Positions 49,275 to 58,025 of a DNA stretch of 64,000 bases are shown here, in pieces. The stretch is taken from the NCBI RefSeq assembly GCF_039544305.1, contig NZ_BAABLK010000006.1, positions 1-64,000 of the forward strand. The letters are read 5' to 3'. The notes beneath the pieces are model-generated. The model worked only from the letters and a program-made list of their open reading frames with translations, searched no databases and was not told the DNA's origin. Both the position numbers and the translations under genes were made by a program. Numbering within the stretch: position 1 is the stretch's first letter; each line of letters begins with the position of its first letter. The DNA is from Paeniglutamicibacter antarcticus_C (GTDB lineage: Bacteria > Actinomycetota > Actinomycetes > Actinomycetales > Micrococcaceae).

Positions 49275-49850
49275 ATGGCCCTGACTCGTGAGCAACTTAT
49301 TGACACAGCCGTGGGCGTCCTCTCCGAATTCGGCTTGGCGGATCTGTCGATGCGTCGGCTCGCGCGGGAACTCAATGTGCAAGTCGGCGCACTGTACTGG
49401 CACGTGAAATCCAAGCAGGAGCTACTTGTTGATGTGGCTGCCAAGTTGCTGGGATCCGTGCCGCGGCCGGCGACCCCGACAGCAGGAGCGATCCCGTTGG
49501 CCATTGCGTCCTTGCTCCAACAATTGCGCACCGCTTTGATCACCGTCCCGGACTCGGCCGAGGTGATCCAGCTGGCACAGTCGATGCGGCCCGATGCGCT
49601 GGCTCCGCTGGGCTGGCTGATGGATTTTTTGGAACTCGCCGGCATCCCGCCGCACGAGGTCCCCTATGCACGGCACCTGTTGCTCAACCACCTGCTGGGT
49701 TCCATTGCGGCGCACCAGGAATTCCAGGCACTGGCCGGCGGGCCGGAAACAGACTCAGCGCCGGACGAACTGGGCCAAGAGGCATTCGAATACGGCATCC
49801 GTGTGATCCTTCAAGGGCTGGCCATGGAGCATCCGGCCAACGCGGCCTAG
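49275..49850 (+). CDS. TetR/AcrR family transcriptional regulator
   Basis: A 191-residue repressor with a TetR DNA-binding domain at the very N-terminus: REQLIDTAVGVLSEFGLADLSMRRLARELNVQVGALYWHVKSKQELL (residues about 5-50; helix-turn-helix at LARELNVQVGALYWHV). The GALYWHVKSK segment is close to class TetR proteins that sense drugs. The C-terminal half is all-helical ligand-binding. No target exporter is directly adjacent; its own promoter contains a palindrome. Its TAG stop lies in a CTAG shared with the stop of the convergent tdk gene. Confidence 0.85.
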   Translation: MALTREQLIDTAVGVLSEFGLADLSMRRLARELNVQVGALYWHVKSKQELLVDVAAKLLGSVPRPATPTAGAIPLAIASLLQQLRTALITVPDSAEVIQLAQSMRPDALAPLGWLMDFLELAGIPPHEVPYARHLLLNHLLGSIAAHQEFQALAGGPETDSAPDELGQEAFEYGIRVILQGLAMEHPANAA

Positions 49851-50473
49851 CTTCCCAGACGCCCGCCGGAAGCTTCCAGGTAGCAAGAGCCGCACAGCGA
49901 TTCGTACCAGACCTCGTCGCCGTCGATCGCTATCTGGTCTCCGTCAAAGGTGATCCGCTCTCCGGATCTGCGGGTGTTGAACACTGCCTTGCGGCCGCAA
50001 CGGCAAATCGTCTTGAGCTCCTCGAGGGAATGCGCAATCTCCAGTAGGCGGGCGGAACCCGGGAAGGCATGGGTTCGGAAATCGGATCGGATCCCGTAGG
50101 CAAGGACCGGTACGTTGTCCAGTACGGCGATGCGGAAGAGGTCATCGATCTGTCCGGGGGTCAGGAACTGGGCCTCGTCGACCAGCACGCAAGCCACCGG
50201 GGGCGCATCGACGTGCTGCAGCAACGCATCGGGATCATCGCCCGCGGCCATTCGCGTAAACAGCTCCCGCACGTTTGCCGTAGGCGGGATCAGGAAATCG
50301 ACATCGCGGCTCATTCCCAGGCGGGACATGATGCGCGAATCGCCCTTGGTGTCGACCCCGGGTTTCGTCAAAAGAACACGTTGGCCGCGCTCTTCGTAGT
50401 TGAATGCAGTCTGGAGCAATCCGGTGGACTTGCCGGAGTTCATCGCTCCATAACGGAAGTACAGCTTCGCCAC
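49847..50473 (-). CDS. tdk: Thymidine kinase
   Basis: A 208-residue type II thymidine kinase. LYFRYGAMNSGKST (P-loop near 8-15), VLVDEAQFLTP (Walker B and catalytic Glu), LAYGIRSDFRTHAFPGSARLLE (lasso/thymidine site) and the zinc-binding CRCGRKAVFN plus CGSCYLEA are all present. It phosphorylates thymidine for salvage. Start is GTG 50473 with AAAGGAAC upstream; the longer open frame to 50536 is not conserved in style. It overlaps the convergent TetR gene by 4 nt. Confidence 0.93.
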   Translation of the reverse strand: MAKLYFRYGAMNSGKSTGLLQTAFNYEERGQRVLLTKPGVDTKGDSRIMSRLGMSRDVDFLIPPTANVRELFTRMAAGDDPDALLQHVDAPPVACVLVDEAQFLTPGQIDDLFRIAVLDNVPVLAYGIRSDFRTHAFPGSARLLEIAHSLEELKTICRCGRKAVFNTRRSGERITFDGDQIAIDGDEVWYESLCGSCYLEASGGRLGS

Positions 50474-50569
50474 ATCGTTCCTTTCGAGTTGGGCACCGGG
50501 GAAGATTCTATGCGCTGAACCGTTCGCTGGACCCACTCACAGGCATGGGCGAGCACCACGGAACAGTCT

Positions 50570-50603
50570 TCCGGCCCCGAACCTTGAGGTTCGGGGCCGG
50601 AAC
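50570..50603 (-). terminator. Terminator of kynU
   Basis: A perfect 15-bp stem, TTCCGGCCCCGAACC (50570-50584), loop TTGA, and its complement (50589-50603). It lies 22 bp behind the kynU stop and ahead of tdk. No T-run on either side. Confidence 0.75.
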
Positions 50604-50624
50604 AACCCGAGCGCGCTAGTTGTA

Positions 50625-51911
50625 CTAGGTCACGGCGTGGCGTGTGCGATACGCCGGCACGTCCCAGTCCCGGGCCTCGAGGACATCGCGCAGGATTTCC
50701 ACGGCGTCCCAGATGTCGGTGAAGGAAAGGTACAACGGGGTGAGGCCGAAGCGCAGCACCTCCGGTTCCCGGTAGTCCCCGATGACGCCCCGGTCGGTCA
50801 GGGCTTGGATGATCGCGTAGCCCTCGGGATGGCGGAAACTGACGTGGCTGCCGCGTTCAGCGTGGTTCTCCGGCGTAACCAGTTCGAGGCCAAACCCACC
50901 ACAACGTTGGCGCACCAGGGCAATGAAGAGGTCTGCCAAGGAAAGTGACTTCGCGCGTACTGTCTCGATATCTGCGTCCAACGCAACGTCCAGCCCGCAT
51001 TCGATCATCGCCATGGAGGTGATCGGCTGCGTTCCGCACAGGAATCGGCGGACGTCATTGGCAGCGGTGTAGCTTTCTTCCATCTCGAACGGCGAGGCGT
51101 GGGACCACCATCCAGTCAGTGGCTGCCAGAAGCGTCCTTGGTGGCGGGAGTTGACCCAGATGAATGCCGGGGAGCCCGGGCCGCCGTTGAGGTACTTGTA
51201 CGTGCAACCCACCGCGTAGTCGGCGTTGGCTCCGTTGAGGTCCACCGGCACCGCCCCGGCGGCATGCGCGAGGTCCCAGACGATCAGAGCCCCCGATTTG
51301 TGCGCTGCGGCGGTGACGGCTTCCATGTCCCACATCGCCCCGGTGCGGTAGTTCACATGCGAAAGTGACACCACGGCCACCGAATCATCAAGGGCCCGCT
51401 CAAGCGAGAGGTCCTCATCGATCAGACGGATCTCGTAATGCGTGCCGGTTTCCGCGTTGACCGAGTTCAGGAAGTCGCTGATGCCTTCGGCAATGTAGAT
51501 GTCGGTGGGGAAATTGTCACGTTCGGTTAGGATGACGCGCCGGGTCGGGGCGTCTTGCTGCTGGATGCGGACGGCGGAGGCAAGCGCCTTGAACAAATTC
51601 AGGCTGGTGGTATCAGTGACCACCGTTTCGCCGTCGTTGCCACCAATGAGCTTGGAGAGCGTGTCCCCCAGTCGCGTTGGCAGGTCGAACCAGCCCGCCG
51701 TGTTCCATGAACGAATAAGACCGTGGGCCCATTGGTTGTTGATGACCTCGGCCGCGCGCTCGGCAGCGCCAATGGGCAGCGGGCCAAGCGAATTCCCATC
51801 AAGGTAGATCACGCCTTCCGGGAGCGAGAAGCGGTCGCGAAAGGAAGCCAACGGATCCGTTGCGTCGGCTGCCTGGAGACTGGCGCGGTCCAACTGGGTG
51901 GATGTACTCAT
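50625..51911 (-). CDS. kynU: Kynureninase
   Basis: A 428-residue PLP enzyme cleaving L-kynurenine to anthranilate and alanine. Seen are FSLPEGVIYLDGNSLGPLP near 29-47, WDLAHAAGAVPVDLNG with the PLP-contacting Asp, the Schiff-base lysine in VGCTYKYLNGGPGSPAF near 235, and GWWSHASPFEMEESY. Length is standard. ATG 51911. It is divergent from an Lrp/AsnC-type gene with 143 bp between, an arrangement known for kynR-kynU in other bacteria, so kynurenine-dependent control is likely. Confidence 0.93.
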   Translation of the reverse strand: MSTSTQLDRASLQAADATDPLASFRDRFSLPEGVIYLDGNSLGPLPIGAAERAAEVINNQWAHGLIRSWNTAGWFDLPTRLGDTLSKLIGGNDGETVVTDTTSLNLFKALASAVRIQQQDAPTRRVILTERDNFPTDIYIAEGISDFLNSVNAETGTHYEIRLIDEDLSLERALDDSVAVVSLSHVNYRTGAMWDMEAVTAAAHKSGALIVWDLAHAAGAVPVDLNGANADYAVGCTYKYLNGGPGSPAFIWVNSRHQGRFWQPLTGWWSHASPFEMEESYTAANDVRRFLCGTQPITSMAMIECGLDVALDADIETVRAKSLSLADLFIALVRQRCGGFGLELVTPENHAERGSHVSFRHPEGYAIIQALTDRGVIGDYREPEVLRFGLTPLYLSFTDIWDAVEILRDVLEARDWDVPAYRTRHAVT

Positions 51912-52016
51912 GTTTGGGGTCGATGACCTTTCTGGAATGCGTGGCGGGGCCGGATGGCTGATTCAGCGGACACCGCCGGAACTCTCATCATAGAATTATT
52001 AGTGCTCCAGTAGATA

Positions 52017-52032
52017 CACTTCTGAATAAGTG
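52017..52032. promoter_or_regulatory. Palindrome in the kynU-regulator intergenic region
   Basis: CACTT-CTGAAT-AAGTG (52017-52032) with neighbouring AT-rich sequence (51990-52010) is a candidate Lrp-type site serving both divergent genes. Support is position only. Confidence 0.35.
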
Positions 52033-52054
52033 ATCGAAATCCTAGGAGTTTATC

Positions 52055-52555
52055 GTGCTGAATTCTGCATCGATCAAAAATCACGACGCCCATCAGAATA
52101 GTGTTCGGCTCGACGACGTGGACTTGAGGATCCTTGCCGAGCTCAGTGCAGATGCGCGGATGCCCAACAACCTCTTAGCTTCACGCGCAGGGGTTGCACC
52201 CTCCACCTGCTTGGGCCGGGTCCGCGCACTTCAGGATGCCGGGGTGATCCGGGGGTTCCACGCAGACATCGATCCGGCCAAACTGGGGCTGCGCATCGCA
52301 GCCATGGTCTCGGTCGTGGTCAGCCCCGAAGCCCGCAACGCAATGCTTGAAGCAGCACGCATCCTGCGTGGGCTTCCGGAGGTCCAGGACGTCTTCGTAC
52401 TCGGCGGAACACCGGACATCATGGTCCACGTCATCACCGAATCCATCGAAGCCCTGCGGGACTTCGTGGCTGCGCACCTGGGCGGGAATCGCGCCTTTTC
52501 CTCAACGCAAACCAACATCGTCTTCGAGCACCTGTCCCCCGCCAAGCAAGGATGA
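52055..52555 (+). CDS. Lrp/AsnC family regulator (KynR-like by context)
   Basis: A 166-residue regulator: N-terminal winged helix (RLDDVDLRILAELSADARMPNNLLASRAGVAPSTCLGRVRAL, in parts; helix-turn-helix at LASRAGVAPSTCLGRV) followed by a RAM ligand-binding domain with ILRGLPEVQDVFVLGGTPDIMVHV. Translation starts at GTG 52055 behind CCTAGGAG. The divergent kynureninase gene is the probable target, with kynurenine as probable effector by analogy to KynR. Confidence 0.85.
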   Translation: MLNSASIKNHDAHQNSVRLDDVDLRILAELSADARMPNNLLASRAGVAPSTCLGRVRALQDAGVIRGFHADIDPAKLGLRIAAMVSVVVSPEARNAMLEAARILRGLPEVQDVFVLGGTPDIMVHVITESIEALRDFVAAHLGGNRAFSSTQTNIVFEHLSPAKQG

Positions 52556-52583
52556 ACCACCGGTGGTGGCGCAAGGGCTGCTC

Positions 52584-53012
52584 CTACGGGGCGGCTTCGG
52601 CATATGCCCGCAACGTCTTCAAGGTGCTGGCCTCGGAATCGGCGATTGCCGAGAGCAAGCCCCCAACCTCGTCCCGAAGACCCTCGGCCGCCTGGACGCT
52701 GATGGTCAGCCGCACGCATGCTTGCTCCGACTCCTCAGTGAGCAAATAGGTATACAGCACGGTGATGTCCCCTCCACCGGAGGACAGGGTTATGGAATCC
52801 TCCTCGCGCACATCGGTAATGAGCAATTGGCGCTCGTGTGGGCCGCAACGGTAGTCAAGCACGGTCCCGGGGCCGGTGAGCTGTTCGGCTTCCATCCAAT
52901 CAACCCCGGGCATCCACTCAGGGGCCGCGGCCCAATCGGTGAGCAGTTCCCACACCCGTGGCACCGAGAGGTGAATCAGCTCCTGAACATCTAAAGCCTG
53001 AAACTGTGTCAT
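52584..53012 (-). CDS. SRPBCC (START-like) family protein
   Basis: A 142-residue protein with the helix-grip pattern: LIHLSVPRVWELLTDWAAAPEWMPGVDWMEAEQLTGPG early, then beta strands (VLDYRCGPHERQLLITDV) and a long C-terminal helix (VQAAEGLRDEVGGLLSAIADSEASTLKTL). Such proteins bind hydrophobic ligands; role unknown. I use ATG 53012 (MTQFQAL) rather than TTG 53018. It converges on the Lrp-type gene. Confidence 0.78.
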   Translation of the reverse strand: MTQFQALDVQELIHLSVPRVWELLTDWAAAPEWMPGVDWMEAEQLTGPGTVLDYRCGPHERQLLITDVREEDSITLSSGGGDITVLYTYLLTEESEQACVRLTISVQAAEGLRDEVGGLLSAIADSEASTLKTLRAYAEAAP

Positions 53013-53138
53013 AGCCAAATCGTGTCACGCTGCGGCGCAAAATGAAATGTCTAGAAGCTGCACGCTCCACGCCTGTTTGCTGATCGTGCCCCGGCTGCTT
53101 CCACTAAGGCCTATCCAGGCTGGCCCAAGAACGATTAA

Positions 53139-53193
53139 AGCCATGGGGGCTGTTCGTGCAAACCATGGGCTTGCACGAACAGCCCCCATGGCT
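53139..53193 (-). terminator. Long perfect hairpin, terminator of the fba-DUF3151 operon
   Basis: A perfect 23-bp stem (53139-53161 with 53171-53193) and a 9-nt loop. It includes CCATGGGGGC and GCCCCCATGG. On the minus strand it is followed by TTTAATCG. It lies 23 bp behind the DUF3151 stop. Confidence 0.8.
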
Positions 53194-53216
53194 GGCTCGT
53201 CGATGGTGCCCGAAGG

Positions 53217-53636
53217 CTATTCGGCCTCGATGGCCGCAGCGGCCAGCGGATCCGAGTCGTTGAGGAAACGGCCGATGCGGTCGACTTCCTCGGCCTCGCC
53301 GAGCGCCGCCGCGGCGCGCTGCAGTGCATACAGCGCACGCAGGAAACCGCGGTTGGGCTCATGGGTCCACTGAACCGGCCCTTGGCCTCGCCAGCCGGCC
53401 TTGCGCAGGGAATCGAGCCCGCGGTGGTAGCCAACACGCGCATAGGCATAGGACTCCACGACGTGGCCTTCGGCATGCGCTTCGTTCGCCAGCAGCGCCC
53501 ATCCCGTGGAGGACGCCGGGAAAGCTGCGGCGATGTCCACCGCCTCGTCACCGGCTTCCAAACGTGAGTTGACCTCGGTTTCTTCCGGCAACAGGGTTGC
53601 GGGGATACCAAGCAGGTTTGCTCCAAGTTCTGCCAT
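53217..53636 (-). CDS. DUF3151 family protein
   Basis: A 139-residue actinobacterial protein, all-helical: LPEETEVNSRLEAGDEAVDIAAAFPASSTGWALLA, AYARVGYHRGLDSLRKAGWRGQGPVQWTHEPNRGFLRAL, ALGEAEEVDRIGRFL. The WRGQGPV-W-H-PNRGFLRAL block is the DUF3151 signature. Function unknown; constant association with fba suggests a link to the aldolase. ATG 53636 lies two bases behind the fba stop. Confidence 0.88.
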   Translation of the reverse strand: MAELGANLLGIPATLLPEETEVNSRLEAGDEAVDIAAAFPASSTGWALLANEAHAEGHVVESYAYARVGYHRGLDSLRKAGWRGQGPVQWTHEPNRGFLRALYALQRAAAALGEAEEVDRIGRFLNDSDPLAAAAIEAE

Positions 53637-53638
53637 GT

Positions 53639-54661
53639 TTACTTCAGTGCCTTTCCGGCCGAACCGAGCTGCTGTGCAGCCTCGACAATGCGGGCGGCCA
53701 TCGACTCTTCGGCCTTGGCACCCCAGACGCGCGGGTCGTAGGTCTTCTTGTTGCCGACGTCTCCATCGATCTTCAACACCCCGTCGTAATTGGAGAACAT
53801 GTGTCCAACGATCGGTCGGGTGAAGGCGTACTGGGTATCGGTGTCGATGTTCATCTTGATGACACCGTAGGAAACCGCGTCGGAGATTTCCTTCTCCGAG
53901 GAACCGGACCCACCGTGGAAGACAAGGTCAAACGGGTTGGCCTTGCCGAGCCTTGCACCGACCTTCTCCTGGATGTCCTTGAGCAGCTCGGGGCGGAGTT
54001 TGACGTTGCCCGGCTTGTAGACACCGTGCACGTTGCCGAAGGTCAGTGCCGTCATGTAACGGCCCTGTTCGCCCGTGCCCAGTGCGTCGATCGTGGCCAG
54101 CGCGTCTTCAACGGTGGAGTAGAGCTTGTCGTTGATGGCGTTTTCCACGCCGTCTTCTTCGCCGCCGACGGCGCCGATCTCGACCTCGAGGATCTGCTTT
54201 GCTGCTGCCGAACGCGGGAGAAGCTGGGCAGCGATGCGCAGGTTCTCTTCGAGGGTCTCGGCAGAGCCATCCCACATGTGAGAGTTGAAGAACGGGTTGC
54301 GGCCTGCGGCCACTTCGGCCTCCGACGCTGCAAGCAGCGGCAGCACGAAGTCATCAAGCTTGTCCGCCGGGCAATGGTCTGTGTGCAGGGCAATCTTGAC
54401 GCCGTAGTCCTTGGCCACTTCGCGCGCAAAAGCCACGAAAGCCAGTGAACCGGTGACCATGTTCTTGACGGAGGAGCCCGACCAGTAGGCGGCACCGCCG
54501 GTGGAGACCTGGATGATTCCGTCGGATCCTGCTTCTGCGAAACCGCGTATCGCGGCATTCAGTGTCTGCGACGACGTTACATTCACTGCGGGGTAGGCGT
54601 ATCCGCCCGCCTTCGCGGAATCGATCATGGCATTGTATTGTTCCGGGGTTGCGATGGGCAT
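53639..54661 (-). CDS. fba: Class II fructose-bisphosphate aldolase
   Basis: A 340-residue zinc-dependent aldolase of glycolysis/gluconeogenesis. IALHTDHCPADKL (about 95-107) holds the catalytic Asp and first zinc His, NPFFNSHMWDGSAE a conserved active-site block, FGNVHGVYKPGNVKL (zinc His) and LVFHGGSGSSEKEI (zinc His and phosphate loop) follow. The GVIKMNIDTDTQYAF segment is also diagnostic. It heads an operon with DUF3151; a long imperfect hairpin lies just upstream of the coding region. Confidence 0.95.
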   Translation of the reverse strand: MPIATPEQYNAMIDSAKAGGYAYPAVNVTSSQTLNAAIRGFAEAGSDGIIQVSTGGAAYWSGSSVKNMVTGSLAFVAFAREVAKDYGVKIALHTDHCPADKLDDFVLPLLAASEAEVAAGRNPFFNSHMWDGSAETLEENLRIAAQLLPRSAAAKQILEVEIGAVGGEEDGVENAINDKLYSTVEDALATIDALGTGEQGRYMTALTFGNVHGVYKPGNVKLRPELLKDIQEKVGARLGKANPFDLVFHGGSGSSEKEISDAVSYGVIKMNIDTDTQYAFTRPIVGHMFSNYDGVLKIDGDVGNKKTYDPRVWGAKAEESMAARIVEAAQQLGSAGKALK

Positions 54662-54673
54662 ACTAACTCCTAT

Positions 54674-54728
54674 GTAGATAAGGAATGTGTGGGGAGTAGA
54701 CCTCGTTGGCTACTCCCATCCTATCTAC
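54674..54728. terminator. Large imperfect hairpin between M23 peptidase and fba genes
   Basis: Outer arms GTAGATAAGGA (54674-54684) and TCCTATCTAC (54719-54728) pair with one bulge; inner arms GGGAGTAG (54692-54699) and CTACTCCC (54710-54717) pair perfectly. It overlaps the stop codon of the M23 gene and probably terminates it. Confidence 0.5.
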
Positions 54729-56287
54729 TTGTGTGCTGGATCGCTCGCGGGCTGACACAACAGCACCGAAAGGGCTGCTGGCGCCGATTCACGTGTCACT
54801 GCGCCTTCGGCTGGATTGCATTGCGCCAAGTCCGTTTCACATTGGGGCTCAGCAATCTTTTCCGGGGCGTCATTTGGATCCTGCGCCTCTTTCTCCGGTT
54901 TCGCTTCCTTCTTCAGGTCGGGCTTGAGCGGCTCGCATTTATCCTCCTCCGGAGTCGGGTCTCCAGCCTTGGGCTCCGTTGGCTCCGCGCTCGGTGGCAG
55001 CTCTGCCTGACCGGTTGGAACCGCACTGGGTTCCTCTGGCTCCGGCGTGGGCTCCGTGATTCTTGGCGGCTTGTTGCCTTCCGGCGGCGATGTGCTTGGC
55101 GCCGGTGTCCTGGGTGCTGGAGTCGGCGCCGAAGCGGTGGGTTCCGGGCTCGAATCGGGAGCAGGCGGGGTCTTCGACGGCGGTGATGGATGCGTGGGTT
55201 TGGGCGAAGCGGTATGCTGCGGAGCTGGCTTGCTGCTTGGCGTCGGCTTGCTGCTCGGGGCGGGGTTTGTGCTCGGCGCCGGGTCGATCATCGGACGCGG
55301 CTTGACGTGGGACCGGGTCTTCGTCGGCGTGGCGCTTGGTGTCCGGGTACTTGCTGGCTCCGGGCTTGCAACGTGTGTCTTGGGGGCCGCGTCCGGACGC
55401 TCCTGGCGCCCCCGGGCCTCGGCCACGGGTGCTCCGGCGTTACGAATAGGTTCTGCCGCGATGGTGGTGCGGCGCGAATCGATCATGGGATTGGGCTGGC
55501 CCGAGATCGGGGGCAGGAAGTTCCGAGGGTCGTTCCAGCGCCCATTGATGATCACTTCGAAGTGCACGTGGCAGCCGGTGGAGTTTCCCGTCGTGCCGCT
55601 CAATGCAAGGAGTTGACCCTGTTTGACCTTCTCCCCCACCTTGGCAATGAGTTTCGAGTTGTGGCTGTACCCGGTGCGCACCGAAGACCCGTTATCAAGA
55701 GTGACGCGCATGCCCGAGTGTCCTGCCCAGGCGGATTGGATGACTGTGCCATCTGCCGATGCATACACCGGGGACCCGCACGGGATGGCATAGTCCTGGC
55801 CGATATGGATCTGGGTTCCGGGACCTGTCGGATTGTTCCGCCAGCCATACGGGCTGGTGATGTGCCGGGAGGTGACCGGGTGTATCAGCCGGAGGTTTCC
55901 CGGCAGCGTCCCAAGCCGGCCCATGTTCTGGCCTACCAAGACGCCCACGGCATTCCGCCCGGCGGCGCGCGGCGCCGAACCGGGATTTCCCGAATTGAAA
56001 AGTGCCGAACGCCCTGTTTCCCATTGGCCGTCTGCCGCAATGCTGGTGATGTCCGGCGCTTGCCAATTAATGGCGTCCACGCCGCTGAGCAATGAAACGG
56101 TGACGGGCGCCACGTAGTCCTCCGACGCCTGCATCGGCGCGGCGATCGCCTGCGGTGCGAGCTGGTCCACGGCGCCGCCGAGTCCTGAGGCCCCGGACAA
56201 TGCCATGGTGGCGGCCAAAACGAGGCCCAGAGCAGGAATACTCGGAGATTTCTTGCCGGTGGCGTTCGGCGGCCATCCCCGATTCAC
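54725..56287 (-). CDS. Secreted M23 (LytM-type) peptidase with long Pro/Ser/Thr-rich tail
   Basis: About 520 residues. A signal-like hydrophobic stretch (IPALGLVLAATMALSGASG) is followed by a spacer and an M23 domain with QIHIGQDYAIPCGSPVYASADG (zinc His and Asp), a YSHNSK segment and TGCHVHFEVIING (catalytic/zinc HxH). The C-terminal ~220 residues are low-complexity P/S/T/A/E-rich with repeats such as KPTPSSKPAP, probably a wall-spanning linker, ending acidic with several Cys. It should cut peptidoglycan cross-bridges outside the cell. Start is GTG 56287; a TTG at 56311 is an alternative. The long leader may carry a c-di-AMP riboswitch. Confidence 0.82.
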   Translation of the reverse strand: MNRGWPPNATGKKSPSIPALGLVLAATMALSGASGLGGAVDQLAPQAIAAPMQASEDYVAPVTVSLLSGVDAINWQAPDITSIAADGQWETGRSALFNSGNPGSAPRAAGRNAVGVLVGQNMGRLGTLPGNLRLIHPVTSRHITSPYGWRNNPTGPGTQIHIGQDYAIPCGSPVYASADGTVIQSAWAGHSGMRVTLDNGSSVRTGYSHNSKLIAKVGEKVKQGQLLALSGTTGNSTGCHVHFEVIINGRWNDPRNFLPPISGQPNPMIDSRRTTIAAEPIRNAGAPVAEARGRQERPDAAPKTHVASPEPASTRTPSATPTKTRSHVKPRPMIDPAPSTNPAPSSKPTPSSKPAPQHTASPKPTHPSPPSKTPPAPDSSPEPTASAPTPAPRTPAPSTSPPEGNKPPRITEPTPEPEEPSAVPTGQAELPPSAEPTEPKAGDPTPEEDKCEPLKPDLKKEAKPEKEAQDPNDAPEKIAEPQCETDLAQCNPAEGAVTRESAPAALSVLLCQPASDPAHK

Positions 56288-56329
56288 CTGATGCTTTTTC
56301 AAAGGCCACAACCCCCCGCTACCTCGACC

Positions 56330-56610
56330 CTGAAGTTTTAGGCAGCGAGGTAAGGATCACGGTCCGTCCCGAGCCATCTACGCGTTCGTGTCACCCCAAG
56401 CAACCGATCGCTTAGGCATCACCGTAACGCACCCACGCGGAGGAATAAAGGGAAGATCCGCCTACGCGGCAAATTGTTGCCGCTTCCGCGTCGACCGATG
56501 CAGTATCCATGGCGGTTACGTGCCTGTAGGCCGACTCGCCATCACCTCCCGGATGCACTTGCCCTGATGTAGCCCTAGGTGGATTCGGCATGCGATTACG
56601 CCGTGGAGAG
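56330..56610 (-). promoter_or_regulatory. Candidate ydaO-type (c-di-AMP) riboswitch, M23 peptidase leader
   Basis: Read on the minus strand, the leader starts AATCGCATGCCGAATCC (near 56605-56588), close to the ydaO 5' signature, and later has TTGGGGTGAC (near 56400) and TTACCTCGCTGCC (near 56355-56342), close to its 3' signatures. The order fits, and actinobacterial wall hydrolases are often under this riboswitch, but spacing is long and the central GGGACC-type motif is not evident. Tentative. Confidence 0.3.
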
Positions 56611-57187
56611 GGTACTGCCCCCGTCGCTTTGGCCCGGGTTGCTGCCCGTGGATGGCTCCTCGGGCCCCGGGTCTGGAGCCTTGCTCGGCAATGCTTCCTG
56701 AGGCACGGTGGGGGCGATGCTATCCGCCGCCGGGGTTTCCTCGCTTGGTTCGGATGTCGAGCTCAGTCAGGCTGTCGGCTCTTTCTTGGGAGCCGGGCAT
56801 AGCTTGTTTCCGCTTTTTCGTTGCAGACGGCCCCGGTGATTGGACTCGGGTGGGCCGGAGAGAGCCAAAGGACGGGTGTGGCCAGTACCGTGATCCCCCA
56901 GCACCACGGATATGGGGTCCTTGGGCTTGCAGCGCAGCTCGCGCCGTTTGGGCAAGTGGAGATAGTGGTTGACCGGGTGCTTGTTCACCGGCGTTGCGCT
57001 CCGGTGCCCGTATCCAAGATGTTGGCCGTTGCCCTGCGGCCTTTGCTTGCCGCCGGGCGGTGGGCCATCGTTGCGTCGGCTTGGTTCCAGTGCCGGAGGC
57101 CTGGGCTCCACGGCAACGTACGTGGCGTGGGCCGAACAGGGGGCATTGCCTAAACGTTTGGCTTTCTGGCCAAAGGGATAACTGCGG
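56611..57187. other. Region without a recognisable gene
   Basis: Several short overlapping frames exist on both strands, but none has protein-like composition, a start signal or family resemblance; they are rich in R, P, G and H as expected from shadows of GC-rich DNA. It may be a decayed gene or an unusually long regulatory region for the M23 gene. Confidence 0.4.
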
Positions 57188-57850
57188 CTAGACGGACTGG
57201 TTGAAAACGTGGCGCCGCACCCACGCATGCATCGCAATTCCCGCAGCGGAAGCGGCGTTGATCGAGCGCGTGGAACCGAATTGCTCGATCGAGAGGGTCG
57301 TCTCGGCGCTGCGGTGGATTTCTTCGCTGAGCCCTGGCCCCTCTTGGCCGAAGACCAACACGCAGTTGCGCGGCAATTCGTAGGTTTCCAGCTTTTGCGA
57401 ATCCGGGAAGATGTCGATCCCGATGATCACAAGGCCTTCACCCTGGGCCCAGGCAACGAATTCTTCCACGGTGGGGTGGTGGCGGACGTGCTGGTAGCGG
57501 TCGGTGACCATGGCACCGCGCTTGTTCCACCGCCGGCGTCCGATGATGTGCACTTCCTTGGCCAGGAAGGCGTTGGCGGTACGCACCACGGTGCCGATGT
57601 TCATGTCGTGCTGCCAGTTCTCAATGGCGATGTGGAAGTCGTGACGGCGCGTATCTAGGTCGGCGATGATCGCCTCCATTGACCAGTAGCGGTATTTGTC
57701 GGCGACGTTGCGCCTATCCCCCGACCCCAGGAGCTCGGGGTCGTAGTGGTCCCCGACCGGCGGCTCGCCTCCCCACGGGCCGACCCCCACCTCCGGGCGT
57801 TCTTCATGGACGGGGTCGTATTCGAGGGTCTGAGGCTCAGTGGGGTTCAC
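57188..57850 (-). CDS. SpoU/TrmH family RNA 2'-O-methyltransferase
   Basis: A 220-residue SPOUT methyltransferase. The three motifs are visible: HDMNIGTVVRTANAFLAKEVHIIGRRRW (motif 1, Asn and Arg for RNA/SAM), LVFGQEGPGLSEEI (motif 2) and STRSINAASAAGIAMHAWVRR (motif 3). The trefoil-knot fold binds SAM and methylates a ribose in tRNA or rRNA; which one is unknown. I place the start at GTG 57850 with GGGGAG 11 nt upstream; GTG 57862 is an alternative. It is divergent from corA. Confidence 0.88.
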   Translation of the reverse strand: MNPTEPQTLEYDPVHEERPEVGVGPWGGEPPVGDHYDPELLGSGDRRNVADKYRYWSMEAIIADLDTRRHDFHIAIENWQHDMNIGTVVRTANAFLAKEVHIIGRRRWNKRGAMVTDRYQHVRHHPTVEEFVAWAQGEGLVIIGIDIFPDSQKLETYELPRNCVLVFGQEGPGLSEEIHRSAETTLSIEQFGSTRSINAASAAGIAMHAWVRRHVFNQSV

Positions 57851-58025
57851 GGCAGAAGTCACTCCCCAAGGATAGTCGCCATTGTTCCCATGACGGTTTC
57901 TCCCGCAGGACACCGCCCCCGGGAAAGTTGTATCGGTGCTCGCATCGCCCCTGATGATGGCAAACTGAACTAAAGCACTTTTGGTCCGTCGGGGATTCTC
58001 CCGTCCGGTTACGCGAGGAGGGGCC

